DNA from: Bacillota bacterium
GTDB taxonomy: Bacteria > Bacillota > Clostridia > Tissierellales > Tissierellaceae
Length of the DNA: 64,000 nucleotides
NCBI GenBank assembly: GCA_023388495.1
Contig: JAEWGC010000037.1
Location: 62,001 to 126,000 of the forward strand
Direction: 5' to 3'
Below are positions 53,080 to 61,887 of the stretch, one piece after another. The translations under genes and the position numbers were made by a program. Below the pieces are notes generated by a model. The model was not told where the DNA came from. It ran no database searches and saw only the letters and a program-made list of their open reading frames with translations. Within the stretch, counting starts at the first letter, position 1; the number at the start of each line of letters is the position of its first letter.

Positions 53080-54651
53080 GTGAAACGAATTTTATTAATA
53101 ATAGCCACAATATTTATTGCACTACTATTCACTAATTGTAGCCCTAGGAAAGAAGGTTCTTCGACCTTTGATGATGCAAGATATGAAGAAGAAGAAGTTA
53201 AATATGAAATCGAACAAATACTTTTTTCTAAGAGTTTTCAATCTATTGAACCTTCTGTAGAAGTAATTACCAACAATAATAAATTAAAGATATTAGCTTC
53301 TCTAGGCTTAAGTGAATACTCTAGTATCAATGTTAATAGCATAACCAAAAAGGGTAGCCAAGTTAATATCCATGTCAGCGGTATTTATAGTAAAGCAGAT
53401 TCTCGTTTAGCAGTACCACAAGTAATCATAGAATTAAAAAAATCAGAGTTTAAACCAATTGAAAACTTGAAGTTTAATATAGTCTATGATGACTATACCC
53501 CACTTAAGATTAAATATAGCATTAATGATGTACTAAACAAAATACAATCTCATTCTAAAATATCCTCTAAGGGAACACCTGTATTCAATTTAACTAGAAT
53601 AAATAATAATATAGCATGGGATATATCTTACAACAGCATATTTGATAAGGAAACTTCTAATATTACCTTAGCAAATTTATCTGCACAGATTGATGCCAAT
53701 ACTGGTGATATAATAAATGTGGAAAAGACATTAATTTCATCCTATATAGATAGTGGCCATGTTTTAAGCTATGTAAACGATGACTATATACTATATAAGA
53801 AAGTAATCTTGGATAATGATAGACCAACTGAGCAATTATGGATTTATAATTCTAAAAACGATGAAAAAGTTATGCTTTATTCTTCAAACTTTAAAATATC
53901 ATCTGTACAGTTTAGCCCTGATTTCCAATATATTTCTGTTATAGAGGTAAATGATAGCAACTCTGATGTATATATAATACCATTAGATGATAAGAGAGCA
54001 TATAAGATATTTTTTGAAGATAAATTTAACCCTAAGACTATGAGATGGAACAATAAGAATATCTTATATCTAGTAGAAAATAGCGATGATAGTTCTATTG
54101 TCTATTCCTATGATATAGAAAATAATGAAGGCAATATGCTAGGTAGGTTTAATAAAAACATTGAGGGTTTAATAATTCTAAACAATAACTTTCTAATATC
54201 CGAAAAAACTGAGAATGAATTTAACAGAAGAATATCACTTACTACAGATTGGGATAAATTTAGACTAATAGGTCACGGTTTTAATCCTAGATTTATAAAT
54301 GAAAATATGGTTTCTTTTATGCAAAGACATAAGGAAAAGGATTTAAACTATTTATTTATTTATGATATTCAGGAAAGAGATATAATTGGTGAAATTAAGG
54401 AAAATATTTCAAACTATGAAATCCTACCTGAAAGAAATATTGTTTATGTGAGAAAAAATACTAATATGAACAATTATACCTTAGTAAAGTATTCTGTAGA
54501 TGATCAATCATCCATTGATATTGCAAATTTGATTGGTGATAGAGTTTATTATAACGAAGATAGAAAACTAATATATTTAAATATAGTATTACCTTTTGAT
54601 AATGAAAAAACAGAAATGATTTACTCATTAGATTTAGATAAACTCAATTAA
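53080..54651 (+). CDS. Lipoprotein of unknown function with propeller-like repeats
   Basis: 523 aa from a GTG with AAGGAGG upstream. The signal ends in the lipobox FTNC. Residues about 30-215 form a mixed domain; from about 230 short blocks such as LWIYNSKNDEKVMLYS, SSVQFSPDFQYISVI and YSYDIENNEGNMLG resemble TolB or WD-like beta-propeller blades. I do not recognise a named family. It lies alone between uvrB (divergent) and the MinJ-like gene (convergent, 4-base overlap at the stops). Confidence 0.7.
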   Translation: MKRILLIIATIFIALLFTNCSPRKEGSSTFDDARYEEEEVKYEIEQILFSKSFQSIEPSVEVITNNNKLKILASLGLSEYSSINVNSITKKGSQVNIHVSGIYSKADSRLAVPQVIIELKKSEFKPIENLKFNIVYDDYTPLKIKYSINDVLNKIQSHSKISSKGTPVFNLTRINNNIAWDISYNSIFDKETSNITLANLSAQIDANTGDIINVEKTLISSYIDSGHVLSYVNDDYILYKKVILDNDRPTEQLWIYNSKNDEKVMLYSSNFKISSVQFSPDFQYISVIEVNDSNSDVYIIPLDDKRAYKIFFEDKFNPKTMRWNNKNILYLVENSDDSSIVYSYDIENNEGNMLGRFNKNIEGLIILNNNFLISEKTENEFNRRISLTTDWDKFRLIGHGFNPRFINENMVSFMQRHKEKDLNYLFIYDIQERDIIGEIKENISNYEILPERNIVYVRKNTNMNNYTLVKYSVDDQSSIDIANLIGDRVYYNEDRKLIYLNIVLPFDNEKTEMIYSLDLDKLN

Positions 54652-55700
54652 AAATCCCTAGGGACTATTACTAGTCCTAGGGGTTTTCTTTTCCCATAAT
54701 ATCTTTTTGTTGATAATCCTGATTTTATATTAAAGAATTCAATCTTCAGCTTATTCCTTCTTATACTCATTAAATCTTCTAAATCCTTCTTACTATTTAT
54801 TGGTACTCCATTAATTTTAAGTACTATATCTCCTGTCTTTATCCCCAATGTATGGGCTACTGTATTGGGGAGAACATCTAATACCTTTACTCCTCTATCA
54901 AAGGATGTAAATATTGGATTCTTCTTGTTTTCATTAATTTTATTTTGTAAAATTATATATTCATGACCCAATATGGCAAACATTGGAGCTATAAAAAGAT
55001 TGTCTATGGTTTTAGATATATATAATAGAATAACGCTATATAAAAATAATACTAGGGAAGTTTTTATGATCTTTCTTCCGGGATAAGTTGATATAGAGTA
55101 ATCACCATAACTAAGAATTGCCATAAGAGTAATAGGCTGTATTAAACCATCACCAATAAATATTACAAAGGGAATAGGCCAAAACCTATTCATATTAAAT
55201 CCGCCTACTATTTGGTTTTTTGTTTCAAAAATAACTGGTAATCTATTTCTTCCTCCATCAAGGAGAATCAATATGCTTTCTACTATATGAAGTATAGCGA
55301 CTACTGACATTACCTGGGAAATGCTAATCTTAGGATAACCAAAAATTAGACTACATAATGATACTATGGCCCCACCGTACGAGAAGCACATATATCTTGG
55401 ATTAATGAAGGATAAAACAATTGCAACAACTAAGATATACATAAAATCTTGAGGTATAGCTACAACACTTAAATATATAAATAATACAGTTGCAATTATT
55501 CCTCCAAATATTCCAAACATAGTAGATATAATTAATTTTAACAATGCAGATCTTTTATATCCTATATTCTCCTTTTCTATTTTACCTATTTTTACATATT
55601 GAAAATATATAATTCCAAGGACTAGAATAAAAAAAGGAGATTTTAAAGTATTTATAATATCTATTATTGTAAAATAAACAATTTGATATAGGCCATACAT
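54648..55700 (-). CDS. MinJ-like polytopic protein with a C-terminal PDZ domain
   Basis: 350 aa: about seven membrane helices (20-255), then a PDZ domain (near 275-345) with LDVLPNTVAHTLGIKTGDIVLKI. Its place next to ctpB and close to ftsEX is that of minJ in Bacillus, where MinJ links DivIVA to MinCD and controls division. The identity is inferred from architecture and context. The ATG is 25 bases below the ctpB stop, in one transcription unit. Confidence 0.8.
   Translation of the reverse strand: MYGLYQIVYFTIIDIINTLKSPFFILVLGIIYFQYVKIGKIEKENIGYKRSALLKLIISTMFGIFGGIIATVLFIYLSVVAIPQDFMYILVVAIVLSFINPRYMCFSYGGAIVSLCSLIFGYPKISISQVMSVVAILHIVESILILLDGGRNRLPVIFETKNQIVGGFNMNRFWPIPFVIFIGDGLIQPITLMAILSYGDYSISTYPGRKIIKTSLVLFLYSVILLYISKTIDNLFIAPMFAILGHEYIILQNKINENKKNPIFTSFDRGVKVLDVLPNTVAHTLGIKTGDIVLKINGVPINSKKDLEDLMSIRRNKLKIEFFNIKSGLSTKRYYGKRKPLGLVIVPRDF
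54651..54682. terminator. Terminator shared by the ends of two convergent genes
   Basis: AAAATCCCTAGGGACTA (54651-54667) pairs with TAGTCCTAGGGGTTTT, loop TTAC, with a T/C-rich tail on the plus strand. The stops of both genes (54651 plus, 54648 minus) overlap each other and the stem base. Confidence 0.8.
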
Positions 55701-55725
55701 ACTTTATAACTCCCTTTATTTAAAA

Positions 55726-56949
55726 TTATTTAATTTTTGATTTTATTTCTTCTATGGCTTTTCTTAATTGATTATCTTCCTTTAAGTTATCTACACCTAT
55801 TTCTTCAACTCCTTCTGGTAGCTCTATTACAATATCTGGTGTTATTCCAATTCCATGGATATTGATACCATTTGGTGTGAAATACTCTGAAATAGTTAAT
55901 TTTAATCCTGAGCCGTCTTCTAAATCCTTAATCCTTTGTACAACACCCTTTCCAAATGTGGTTGTTCCTACTAAAGTTCCTCTCTTATGATCTTTAATAG
56001 CACCTGCGAGAATTTCCGAGGCTGATGCAGAGCCTCCATTAACAAGTAAGACTAATGGATAATCAACCATTGACTTGCCAGACTTTTCATATGTCCTATT
56101 ACCATCTTTAGTTTGAGTATAAACGATGTCTCCTTCACCTAATAATTCATCGGCTATTTGAACACATCTATCTAATAAACCTCCAGGGTTGTTTCTCAAA
56201 TCTATAATCAACCCTTTAATATTGCGTCTTCCCAATTTATCTAGCTCTGTCTTAAAATCCTTATATGTTAAATCATCGAAGGATGTAATCTTTATATATC
56301 CAATATTATCATCAATTATATTAGATTTTACAGTGATTAGCCTAATTATTTCTCTAGTTATTTCAACATCAAAGATATTATCTTTTCTATCTTTGTCTTT
56401 CCTCATAATCGTTAGAACTACTTTAGTATTAGGCTCACCCTTCATTACCTTAACTGCTGCATCCATATTTTCTGCCAGAAATTCAGTACCATCTACTCTA
56501 ATTATTTTATCTCCACTCTTAATACCTGCTCTTTCTGCAGGAGTTCCTTCTATAGGGGACACTACAGTTATTAAGTTGTCATCTCCTGGAGAAACGACTA
56601 TACCAACTCCTGCATATGTACCACTGGTCTGTTGCATAAAAGATGCAAATTCATCTTGAGTCATATAAGTAGAATATGGGTCTCCCAAAGATTGAAGCAT
56701 ACCTTTTAATTGTCCATCTATTAATTTGCTTTCATCCACATCTCGTAGATAATTTTGCTTAACATAATTCTCTACTGCTATTACCTTTGAGAATTCATTA
56801 TAAACAGATTTCAGACGATTATATTCTGCTTTTGGAATATATGCCTTGTTGTTAAATGTTACACTCATTAGATTAGTTAGGCCAAAAGTAAGTACATTTG
56901 TAACTAATAATAAAACTACCATTAGGGTTATGACTCTCTTCTTTGACAT
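55726..56949 (-). CDS. ctpB: S41-family carboxy-terminal processing peptidase
   Basis: 407 aa from ATG 56949 (MSKKRV) with AGAGGTGAG upstream. Signal/anchor helix, a short alpha region, a PDZ domain (near 95-180; GVGIVVSPGDD and GIKSGDKIIRVDG) and the S41 catalytic core with Ser in NGGSASASEI, Lys in TFGKGVVQ. Extracytoplasmic. In Bacillus CtpB acts on a sporulation factor; here the substrate is unknown. It is followed by the MinJ-like gene. Confidence 0.92.
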   Translation of the reverse strand: MSKKRVITLMVVLLLVTNVLTFGLTNLMSVTFNNKAYIPKAEYNRLKSVYNEFSKVIAVENYVKQNYLRDVDESKLIDGQLKGMLQSLGDPYSTYMTQDEFASFMQQTSGTYAGVGIVVSPGDDNLITVVSPIEGTPAERAGIKSGDKIIRVDGTEFLAENMDAAVKVMKGEPNTKVVLTIMRKDKDRKDNIFDVEITREIIRLITVKSNIIDDNIGYIKITSFDDLTYKDFKTELDKLGRRNIKGLIIDLRNNPGGLLDRCVQIADELLGEGDIVYTQTKDGNRTYEKSGKSMVDYPLVLLVNGGSASASEILAGAIKDHKRGTLVGTTTFGKGVVQRIKDLEDGSGLKLTISEYFTPNGINIHGIGITPDIVIELPEGVEEIGVDNLKEDNQLRKAIEEIKSKIK

Positions 56950-57006
56950 TATCTCACCTCTATAATTTTTGGGTTTATACAAATATTGTATTTATTTTAC
57001 ATGAAG

Positions 57007-57035
57007 ATTATACCATTAATTAAGGGAATTGAAAA
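57007..57035 (-). promoter_or_regulatory. Promoter of the ctpB-minJ-like unit
   Basis: On the minus strand, TTTTCA (57035-57030), 17 bases, TATAAT (57012-57007). It lies between repeat copy C and the gene. Confidence 0.55.
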
Positions 57036-57052
57036 GAATACCATGTACTATA

Positions 57053-57158
57053 ACGCAGTTTCGCATCTCAAATCTATTTGCTCACTACGTTCGCATAGAT
57101 TTGGAGCTCATTGCGTTTGACCTACTAAAGCTCACTATCGTTCGCTAAGTTAGGTCAT
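57053..57158 (-). repeat. Structured palindromic repeat, short copy C
   Basis: 106 bases related to copies A and B at both ends but without the middle: ACGCAGTTTCGCATCTCAA at one end, hairpin CAAATCTAT/ATAGATTTG, then TTTGACCTACT paired with GTTAGGTCA. On the minus strand it too begins ATGACCTAAC directly after a long T-run, here the terminator of the M23 gene. Confidence 0.75.
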
Positions 57159-57181
57159 AAAAAAAAAGGGGATTATTTCCC
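57158..57181 (-). terminator. Terminator overlapping the M23 gene stop
   Basis: Minus strand: AAGGGGA, AATAA loop, TCCCCTT and a run of T. The 5' arm contains the last two codons; the stop TAA lies in the loop. Confidence 0.8.
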
Positions 57182-58306
57182 CTTTAGCCATGGTATTGGG
57201 TCTACATAAGCCCCATTCTTTCTTACTTCAAAATGACAATGTGGTCCAGTAGATACTCCTGTACTGCCTGCCTTTGCAATAGTATCTCCCTTCTTCACTT
57301 CTTGACCTTCCTTTACTACTAATGATGAATTATGTCCATAAAGTGTAACTATACCACCGCCATGGTCAAGCATTATTGTTTTCCCATAGCCGCCTAAAGT
57401 ACCTGAGTATATTACTGTTCCTCCTTGAGCAGCAGTAATCTTTGTTCCAGTAGGTGCTGGTATATCTATACCTGTGTGTAATTTCTTAGTATTAAAAACA
57501 GGGTGAATTCTATATCCATAGGGGGAACTAATTCTTGAGTACCCTGGTACAGGCCATGCCATTGTACCACCTGAATAAGGTCCAGTAACTCTTTGCCTTC
57601 TCACTATTTCCTTTTCAATTTCCTTTGCATAATCATTTAATTTATCGTATTCTTTTTCATAGGCAGCCTTATCCTTTCGTAACCTGCCCATTAAATCTTC
57701 TTTTTCTCTAGTCGCCTTTGCTAAATCTCTTCTTCTAGCCTCTAACTTAGTCTTAGATACCTGTACTGCATTTTTTTGCATCTCTAGCTCAGTTTTCTTG
57801 GTTTCTATTATATCTCTTTGTTCCTTCATATATTCTATTAATTCCGTATCATGTTTTGCAATTGCTTTTATCATATCCTGCCTAGATAAAAAGTCTTTAA
57901 TATTTGCAGATGATAAAAGTACTTCAAGATATCCTACATTTCCATTTTTATACATTACCCTCAATCTTTTATTAAATGTATCCTTCTTATCATCAATTTT
58001 CTCCTCTGCTTCTTTTAACTCTGCAGTTGACTTCTCAATATTTTTCTCTAGGTTTTCTAGCTCTTTTTCCACTTTATCTAGTTCATTAGTAGCACTATCC
58101 ATCTTTACATCTAGATCAGCTATTTGTTTAGATACATCCTTTGTTTGCTGTTCTATTGCCTTAATCTCATTTTGTGTGTTCTTTATTTGTTCATTAAGGC
58201 TTTTTTGTTTCTTCTTTAAATCATCTACTGAATCGGCATATACTTGAATAAAGTTAAATGTAAATATTAAAGCCAACAATAAATATATTATCTTTCTCTT
58301 TTGCAT
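57173..58306 (-). CDS. EnvC/PcsB-like M23 peptidase with coiled coil
   Basis: 377 aa. A signal peptide ends near ADS (residue 26). A long coiled coil spans about 27-230 and a C-terminal LytM/M23 domain has HTGIDIPAPTGT (HxxxD) and GPHCHFEV (HxH), the zinc residues. Such proteins are activated by FtsEX and cut peptidoglycan crosslinks at division or elongation. It is third in the ftsE-ftsX-M23 operon, 13 bases after ftsX. Confidence 0.92.
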   Translation of the reverse strand: MQKRKIIYLLLALIFTFNFIQVYADSVDDLKKKQKSLNEQIKNTQNEIKAIEQQTKDVSKQIADLDVKMDSATNELDKVEKELENLEKNIEKSTAELKEAEEKIDDKKDTFNKRLRVMYKNGNVGYLEVLLSSANIKDFLSRQDMIKAIAKHDTELIEYMKEQRDIIETKKTELEMQKNAVQVSKTKLEARRRDLAKATREKEDLMGRLRKDKAAYEKEYDKLNDYAKEIEKEIVRRQRVTGPYSGGTMAWPVPGYSRISSPYGYRIHPVFNTKKLHTGIDIPAPTGTKITAAQGGTVIYSGTLGGYGKTIMLDHGGGIVTLYGHNSSLVVKEGQEVKKGDTIAKAGSTGVSTGPHCHFEVRKNGAYVDPIPWLKGK

Positions 58307-58318
58307 CTATATCCCCCT

Positions 58319-59218
58319 TTATACATTAAGAAAACGTTTTAAAGATACTATACTTCCTAATGCTCCTATTCCTACACCTATGGCTGTAAACATTATAGTT
58401 ATGTCTTTAATCAATAATGAAGGAGGCACTAGGTATACCGTAAGCAAAACATAGAGTTGATTACTTACTGATTTGAAGAAGTATTCATATCCATAATTTA
58501 TTAACAATATGGATAAAACAGCTCCAATAAATCCAAATAGTATTCCCTCTATAATAAAAGGACCTCTTATGTAACCATTGGTTGCACCTACGTACTTCAT
58601 TATATTTATTTCTCTTTTTCTTGAGGTTACTGTAATTTTTATAGTATTAGAAATGATAAATACAGATACTAGTACTAAAATTCCTATTACTGCTATACCT
58701 CCAAATCTAATATAATTAGCAAATATCATAAGCTTGTCTATTACATCCTTATAATATCTTACATCTTCTATTCCGTCTATTTCCTTAAGTGCATTGACTA
58801 CAGAATCTGCATGTCCTATATCCTCTAATTGAATAATATAAGAGTCTTGAAGTGGGTTATCATCTTCTAATCCCTCTAGGACATAGCTATCATCTTCCCA
58901 TTGCTCCTTCATAATTTCTAGTCCTTGTTCCCTAGAACGGAATATTACAGATAATACACCGTCTTTTGTTTTTATAGATTCCTCTATAGATTTTAAATCA
59001 CTATCATTAAGCCCATCTTCTAGAAAAACCTGTACTTCATCAAACTTAGTTTTTACTTCTAATACTAGATTGTTTATACTTAAAATCAAAATCAATACTA
59101 TACCTAAAATCATAAGCACAGCCGATATGGAACCTACCGATGCTAGTCCCATACCACGGTTTCGCCACATACCTTGAAAACCTTGTTTTACTATATTCTT
59201 AAACACCCGAAATCGCAT
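58319..59218 (-). CDS. ftsX: Cell division protein FtsX
   Basis: 299 aa from ATG 59218 (MRFRVFKN), 8 bases after AAGGGTGG; the frame opens 24 bases earlier. Four membrane helices: one near 25-50, a large extracellular domain, then three near 175-290. RNRGMGLASVGSISAVLMILG near 20-40 (approximate) and KREINIMKYVGATNGYIRGPFIIEG are family blocks. With FtsE it forms the ABC-type switch that drives the M23 hydrolase encoded next. Overlaps ftsE. Confidence 0.94.
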   Translation of the reverse strand: MRFRVFKNIVKQGFQGMWRNRGMGLASVGSISAVLMILGIVLILILSINNLVLEVKTKFDEVQVFLEDGLNDSDLKSIEESIKTKDGVLSVIFRSREQGLEIMKEQWEDDSYVLEGLEDDNPLQDSYIIQLEDIGHADSVVNALKEIDGIEDVRYYKDVIDKLMIFANYIRFGGIAVIGILVLVSVFIISNTIKITVTSRKREINIMKYVGATNGYIRGPFIIEGILFGFIGAVLSILLINYGYEYFFKSVSNQLYVLLTVYLVPPSLLIKDITIMFTAIGVGIGALGSIVSLKRFLNV

Positions 59219-59894
59219 CGCCATATCCACCCTTCTGCTCATCCCTAATCAATCTACCATCATGAATTTCTATTACTCTTTTCTTCATTTGGTTTACTAT
59301 ATCTTTGGCATGAGTCGCCATAAGTACTGTAGTCCCTCTACCATTGATTTCAGCTAGAACCTTCATTATTTCCCATGCAGTCTCTGGGTCTAAATTTCCC
59401 GTAGGCTCGTCCGCAATTAAAACTGGAGGGCTATTAACTATTGCCCTAGCAATAGATACTCTCTGTCGTTCTCCTCCTGATAGTTGATCTGGAAAGCTAG
59501 ATGCTTTTCTACTTAAATCTACCATACTAAGTACCATAGGAACCTTTCTTCTTATTTCCTTAGGATGACCTCCTATTATCTCCATGGCAAAGGCCACATT
59601 TTCGTATACTGTTTTATTAGGAAGGAGCCTGAAGTCTTGAAAAACTACACCTATATTTCTTCTAATAAAGGGTATCCTTCTATTTCTAACCTTTGTAATA
59701 TCAATATCATTTAATATTATCTTACCTTCTGTAGGTTGTTCTTCCTTCAATAATAGCTTTATTAGAGTAGATTTACCTGCACCAGAGGAACCTACTAAAA
59801 AAACAAATTCTCCCTTATGTATATCCAAATTTATATTTGAAAGAGCTTTCACATTATTATCGTATTCTTTGCTAACATTTTTAAAACTGATCAA
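59199..59894 (-). CDS. ftsE: Cell division ATPase FtsE
   Basis: 231 aa from a TTG at 59894 (MISFKNVSKEYDN), five bases after GAGGTG; a GTG at 59903 lies within that site. Walker A GSSGAGKST, Q-loop VVFQDFRLLPNKTV, signature LSGGERQRVSIARAI, Walker B VLIADEPTGNLDP, H-loop ATHAKD. FRLLPNKTVYENV is characteristic of FtsE. First gene of ftsE-ftsX-M23. Confidence 0.95.
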   Translation of the reverse strand: MISFKNVSKEYDNNVKALSNINLDIHKGEFVFLVGSSGAGKSTLIKLLLKEEQPTEGKIILNDIDITKVRNRRIPFIRRNIGVVFQDFRLLPNKTVYENVAFAMEIIGGHPKEIRRKVPMVLSMVDLSRKASSFPDQLSGGERQRVSIARAIVNSPPVLIADEPTGNLDPETAWEIMKVLAEINGRGTTVLMATHAKDIVNQMKKRVIEIHDGRLIRDEQKGGYGDAISGV

Positions 59895-59968
59895 ATTTTT
59901 CACCTCGTTTTTTTATGATATATCATATTAAAACTCCAGTAAAGTCCCATTAATTTCCAAATTAATTT

Positions 59969-59996
59969 TTGCTTTCCCTTAATTGTATATTATAAT
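59969..59996 (+). promoter_or_regulatory. Promoter of the 5-formyl-THF cyclo-ligase gene
   Basis: TTGCTT (59969-59974), 16 bases, TATAAT (59991-59996), 40 bases before the start; divergent from ftsE. Confidence 0.6.
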
Positions 59997-60035
59997 ATAA
60001 AATGTGAGATAAATAAACCTTAAGAGGTGATATTT

Positions 60036-60611
60036 TTGGATAAAAAAAGTCTAAGAAAAAAAGTTCTACAAAAAAGAGCAGAACTATCTGAGGAAAGCAT
60101 TGCTAAATACAGTAATATTATTGCTAACAAACTGTATGATATGGACGATTATAAAAATGCTAAAACTATAATGTCATTCATTAGTTTTGGCGATGAAGTC
60201 AATACCCATGAGATAATTAAAAAGTCTATAAGCCAAGGAAAATCAATAGTTGTACCAATTACTATACCCGAACCTAGAGAACTTAAGGCTTCTCAAGTTT
60301 TAGATTTTTCTGAGCTTGAATTAGGTTATTATAATATACTTACTCCTAAGAAAGAATTTATAAGATTTATTGACCCTAATACTATAGACCTAATTTTAGT
60401 ACCTGGTGTTGTTTTTGCTAGAAATGGATATAGAGTTGGCTATGGTGGAGGATATTATGATAGATTTTTATCTAAACTTACAAAAAAAGTAGATAAGATT
60501 GGATTGGCTTTTAATTTACAAATTACAGATGAAGTTCCTACTGACTCCTTTGACATTCCTGTAGATTTAATCTTAACAGAAAAAGAAATTATTAATTGTC
60601 TGAAAAAATAA
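60036..60611 (+). CDS. 5-formyltetrahydrofolate cyclo-ligase
   Basis: 191 aa from a TTG at 60036 (MDKKSLRKK), with AGAGGTGAT upstream. KKSLRKKVLQKR at the start, FGDEVNTHEII and the ATP-site motif VPGVVFARNGYRVGYGGGYYDRFL are diagnostic. It converts 5-formyl-THF to 5,10-methenyl-THF with ATP. The CofE-like ligase follows on the same strand after 80 bases, possibly with its own TATAAT at 60648. Confidence 0.93.
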   Translation: MDKKSLRKKVLQKRAELSEESIAKYSNIIANKLYDMDDYKNAKTIMSFISFGDEVNTHEIIKKSISQGKSIVVPITIPEPRELKASQVLDFSELELGYYNILTPKKEFIRFIDPNTIDLILVPGVVFARNGYRVGYGGGYYDRFLSKLTKKVDKIGLAFNLQITDEVPTDSFDIPVDLILTEKEIINCLKK

Positions 60612-60691
60612 ACTTAACACTAACCTTCCAATTTATGTTATTAATGATATAATATATTGGGTGTTAAATTTGTTATTTAGGAGGAATTATA

Positions 60692-61870
60692 ATGGTGAGA
60701 ACCGTAGGCACTACAGCAAGGGGCATTAGAACTCCAATTATCAAGGAAGGTGATGACTTAGTTAATATTGTAGTTGATTCTTTACTCCTATCAGCTAATT
60801 CTGAAAACTTTCATATTAATGATAGGGATGTTCTAGGTATTACTGAATCCTTATTGGCTAGAGCTCAAGGTAACTATACTACTGCTGATGTTATCGGAAA
60901 AGATATTAAACTTAAATTTCCTTCGACTATAGGTTTGGTTTACCCTATTTTAAGTAGAAATAGATTTTCGATTATATTAAAAGGAATAATATCAAGCGGA
61001 AGAAAGGTAGTACTACTTCTTTCTTATCCTGCTGATGAAGTAGGGAATCACTTAATGGATATAGATAAGATGGATGAATTGAAGATTAATCCTTATACTG
61101 ATATATTAACAGAATCTGATTATAGAAATCTTTTTGGTGAAAAGGTAGTTCATCCTTTTACAGGTGTAGATTACGTAAAAGCATATAAAGAAATAGGAAA
61201 AGAAAATATTGAAATAATTTTCTCTAACGATGCAAGAACCATATTAAATTATACTAAGGATGTATTAGTGGCAAATGTCCATGATAGACATAGAACTAAG
61301 AGAATTCTTAAGGAAGCTGGAGCAAATATTATTTATGGATTAGATGATATACTTAGCTCTTCAATAGAGGGTTCTGGTTATAATCCAGAATATGGGTTAC
61401 TTGGTTCAAATCTTGCTTCTGAAAATGAGTTGAAATTATTCCCTAGAGACTCACAGACTTTTGTAGAAGCAGTGCAAGCAAAGGTTAAAGAGAAAACTGG
61501 TAAAACTATAGAGGTTATGATTTATGGAGATGGTGCCTTTAAGGACCCTGTAGGAAGAATTTGGGAACTAGCTGCCCCAGTAGTTTCCCCGGGATATACT
61601 AATGGCCTAAAAGGAACTCCTGATGAGTTAAAGCTAAAGTATATCGTAGATACGGAACTAGATGATTTACAGGGAAATGAAGTTATTGAAGCTATCAAAA
61701 AGAAGATTAACAACAAGGAGAATAAGACCGAAGAAGAATCTCTAGGTACAACTCCCAGAAGATTAACTGATCTATTAGGTAGTCTTTGTGACTTAACTAG
61801 CGGTAGCGGAGATAAGGGTACACCTATAGTACTTATTCAAGGATATTTCGATAATTATGCAACAGAGTAG
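60692..61870 (+). CDS. Coenzyme F420-0:L-glutamate ligase (CofE)-like protein
   Basis: 392 aa with GGAGG before the ATG. The start VGTTARGIRTPIIKEGDDL and the central MIYGDGAFKDPVGRIWELA, with APVVSPG following, are those of F420-0 gamma-glutamyl ligase family proteins found in Firmicutes that are not known to make F420. It is longer than archaeal CofE (about 250 aa). Real activity unknown: a gamma-glutamyl ligase acting on another substrate is plausible, and the folate gene upstream makes a folate role worth testing. Its last codons lie in a palindromic terminator. Confidence 0.8.
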   Translation: MVRTVGTTARGIRTPIIKEGDDLVNIVVDSLLLSANSENFHINDRDVLGITESLLARAQGNYTTADVIGKDIKLKFPSTIGLVYPILSRNRFSIILKGIISSGRKVVLLLSYPADEVGNHLMDIDKMDELKINPYTDILTESDYRNLFGEKVVHPFTGVDYVKAYKEIGKENIEIIFSNDARTILNYTKDVLVANVHDRHRTKRILKEAGANIIYGLDDILSSSIEGSGYNPEYGLLGSNLASENELKLFPRDSQTFVEAVQAKVKEKTGKTIEVMIYGDGAFKDPVGRIWELAAPVVSPGYTNGLKGTPDELKLKYIVDTELDDLQGNEVIEAIKKKINNKENKTEEESLGTTPRRLTDLLGSLCDLTSGSGDKGTPIVLIQGYFDNYATE

Positions 61871-61887
61871 CCAATTGGCTACTCTGT
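61862..61887. terminator. Palindromic terminator containing the stops of both convergent genes
   Basis: A perfect 26-base palindrome (ACAGAGTAGCCAA and its complement), with TTTT on the plus side. Read from either strand it encodes Thr-Glu-stop, which are the last codons of both the CofE-like gene and the LtaS-like gene. Confidence 0.85.

Noticed and set aside
57798..58247. Plus-strand frame of 149 codons, Ser/Phe-rich
   Set aside because: Shadow of the coiled-coil region of the M23 peptidase, whose skewed codons keep the opposite strand open.
60692..61870. Evidence of an F420-making (methanogen or actinobacterial) organism
   Set aside because: The sporulation genes and overall gene content are Firmicute, and F420 ligase homologues are common there without the pathway.
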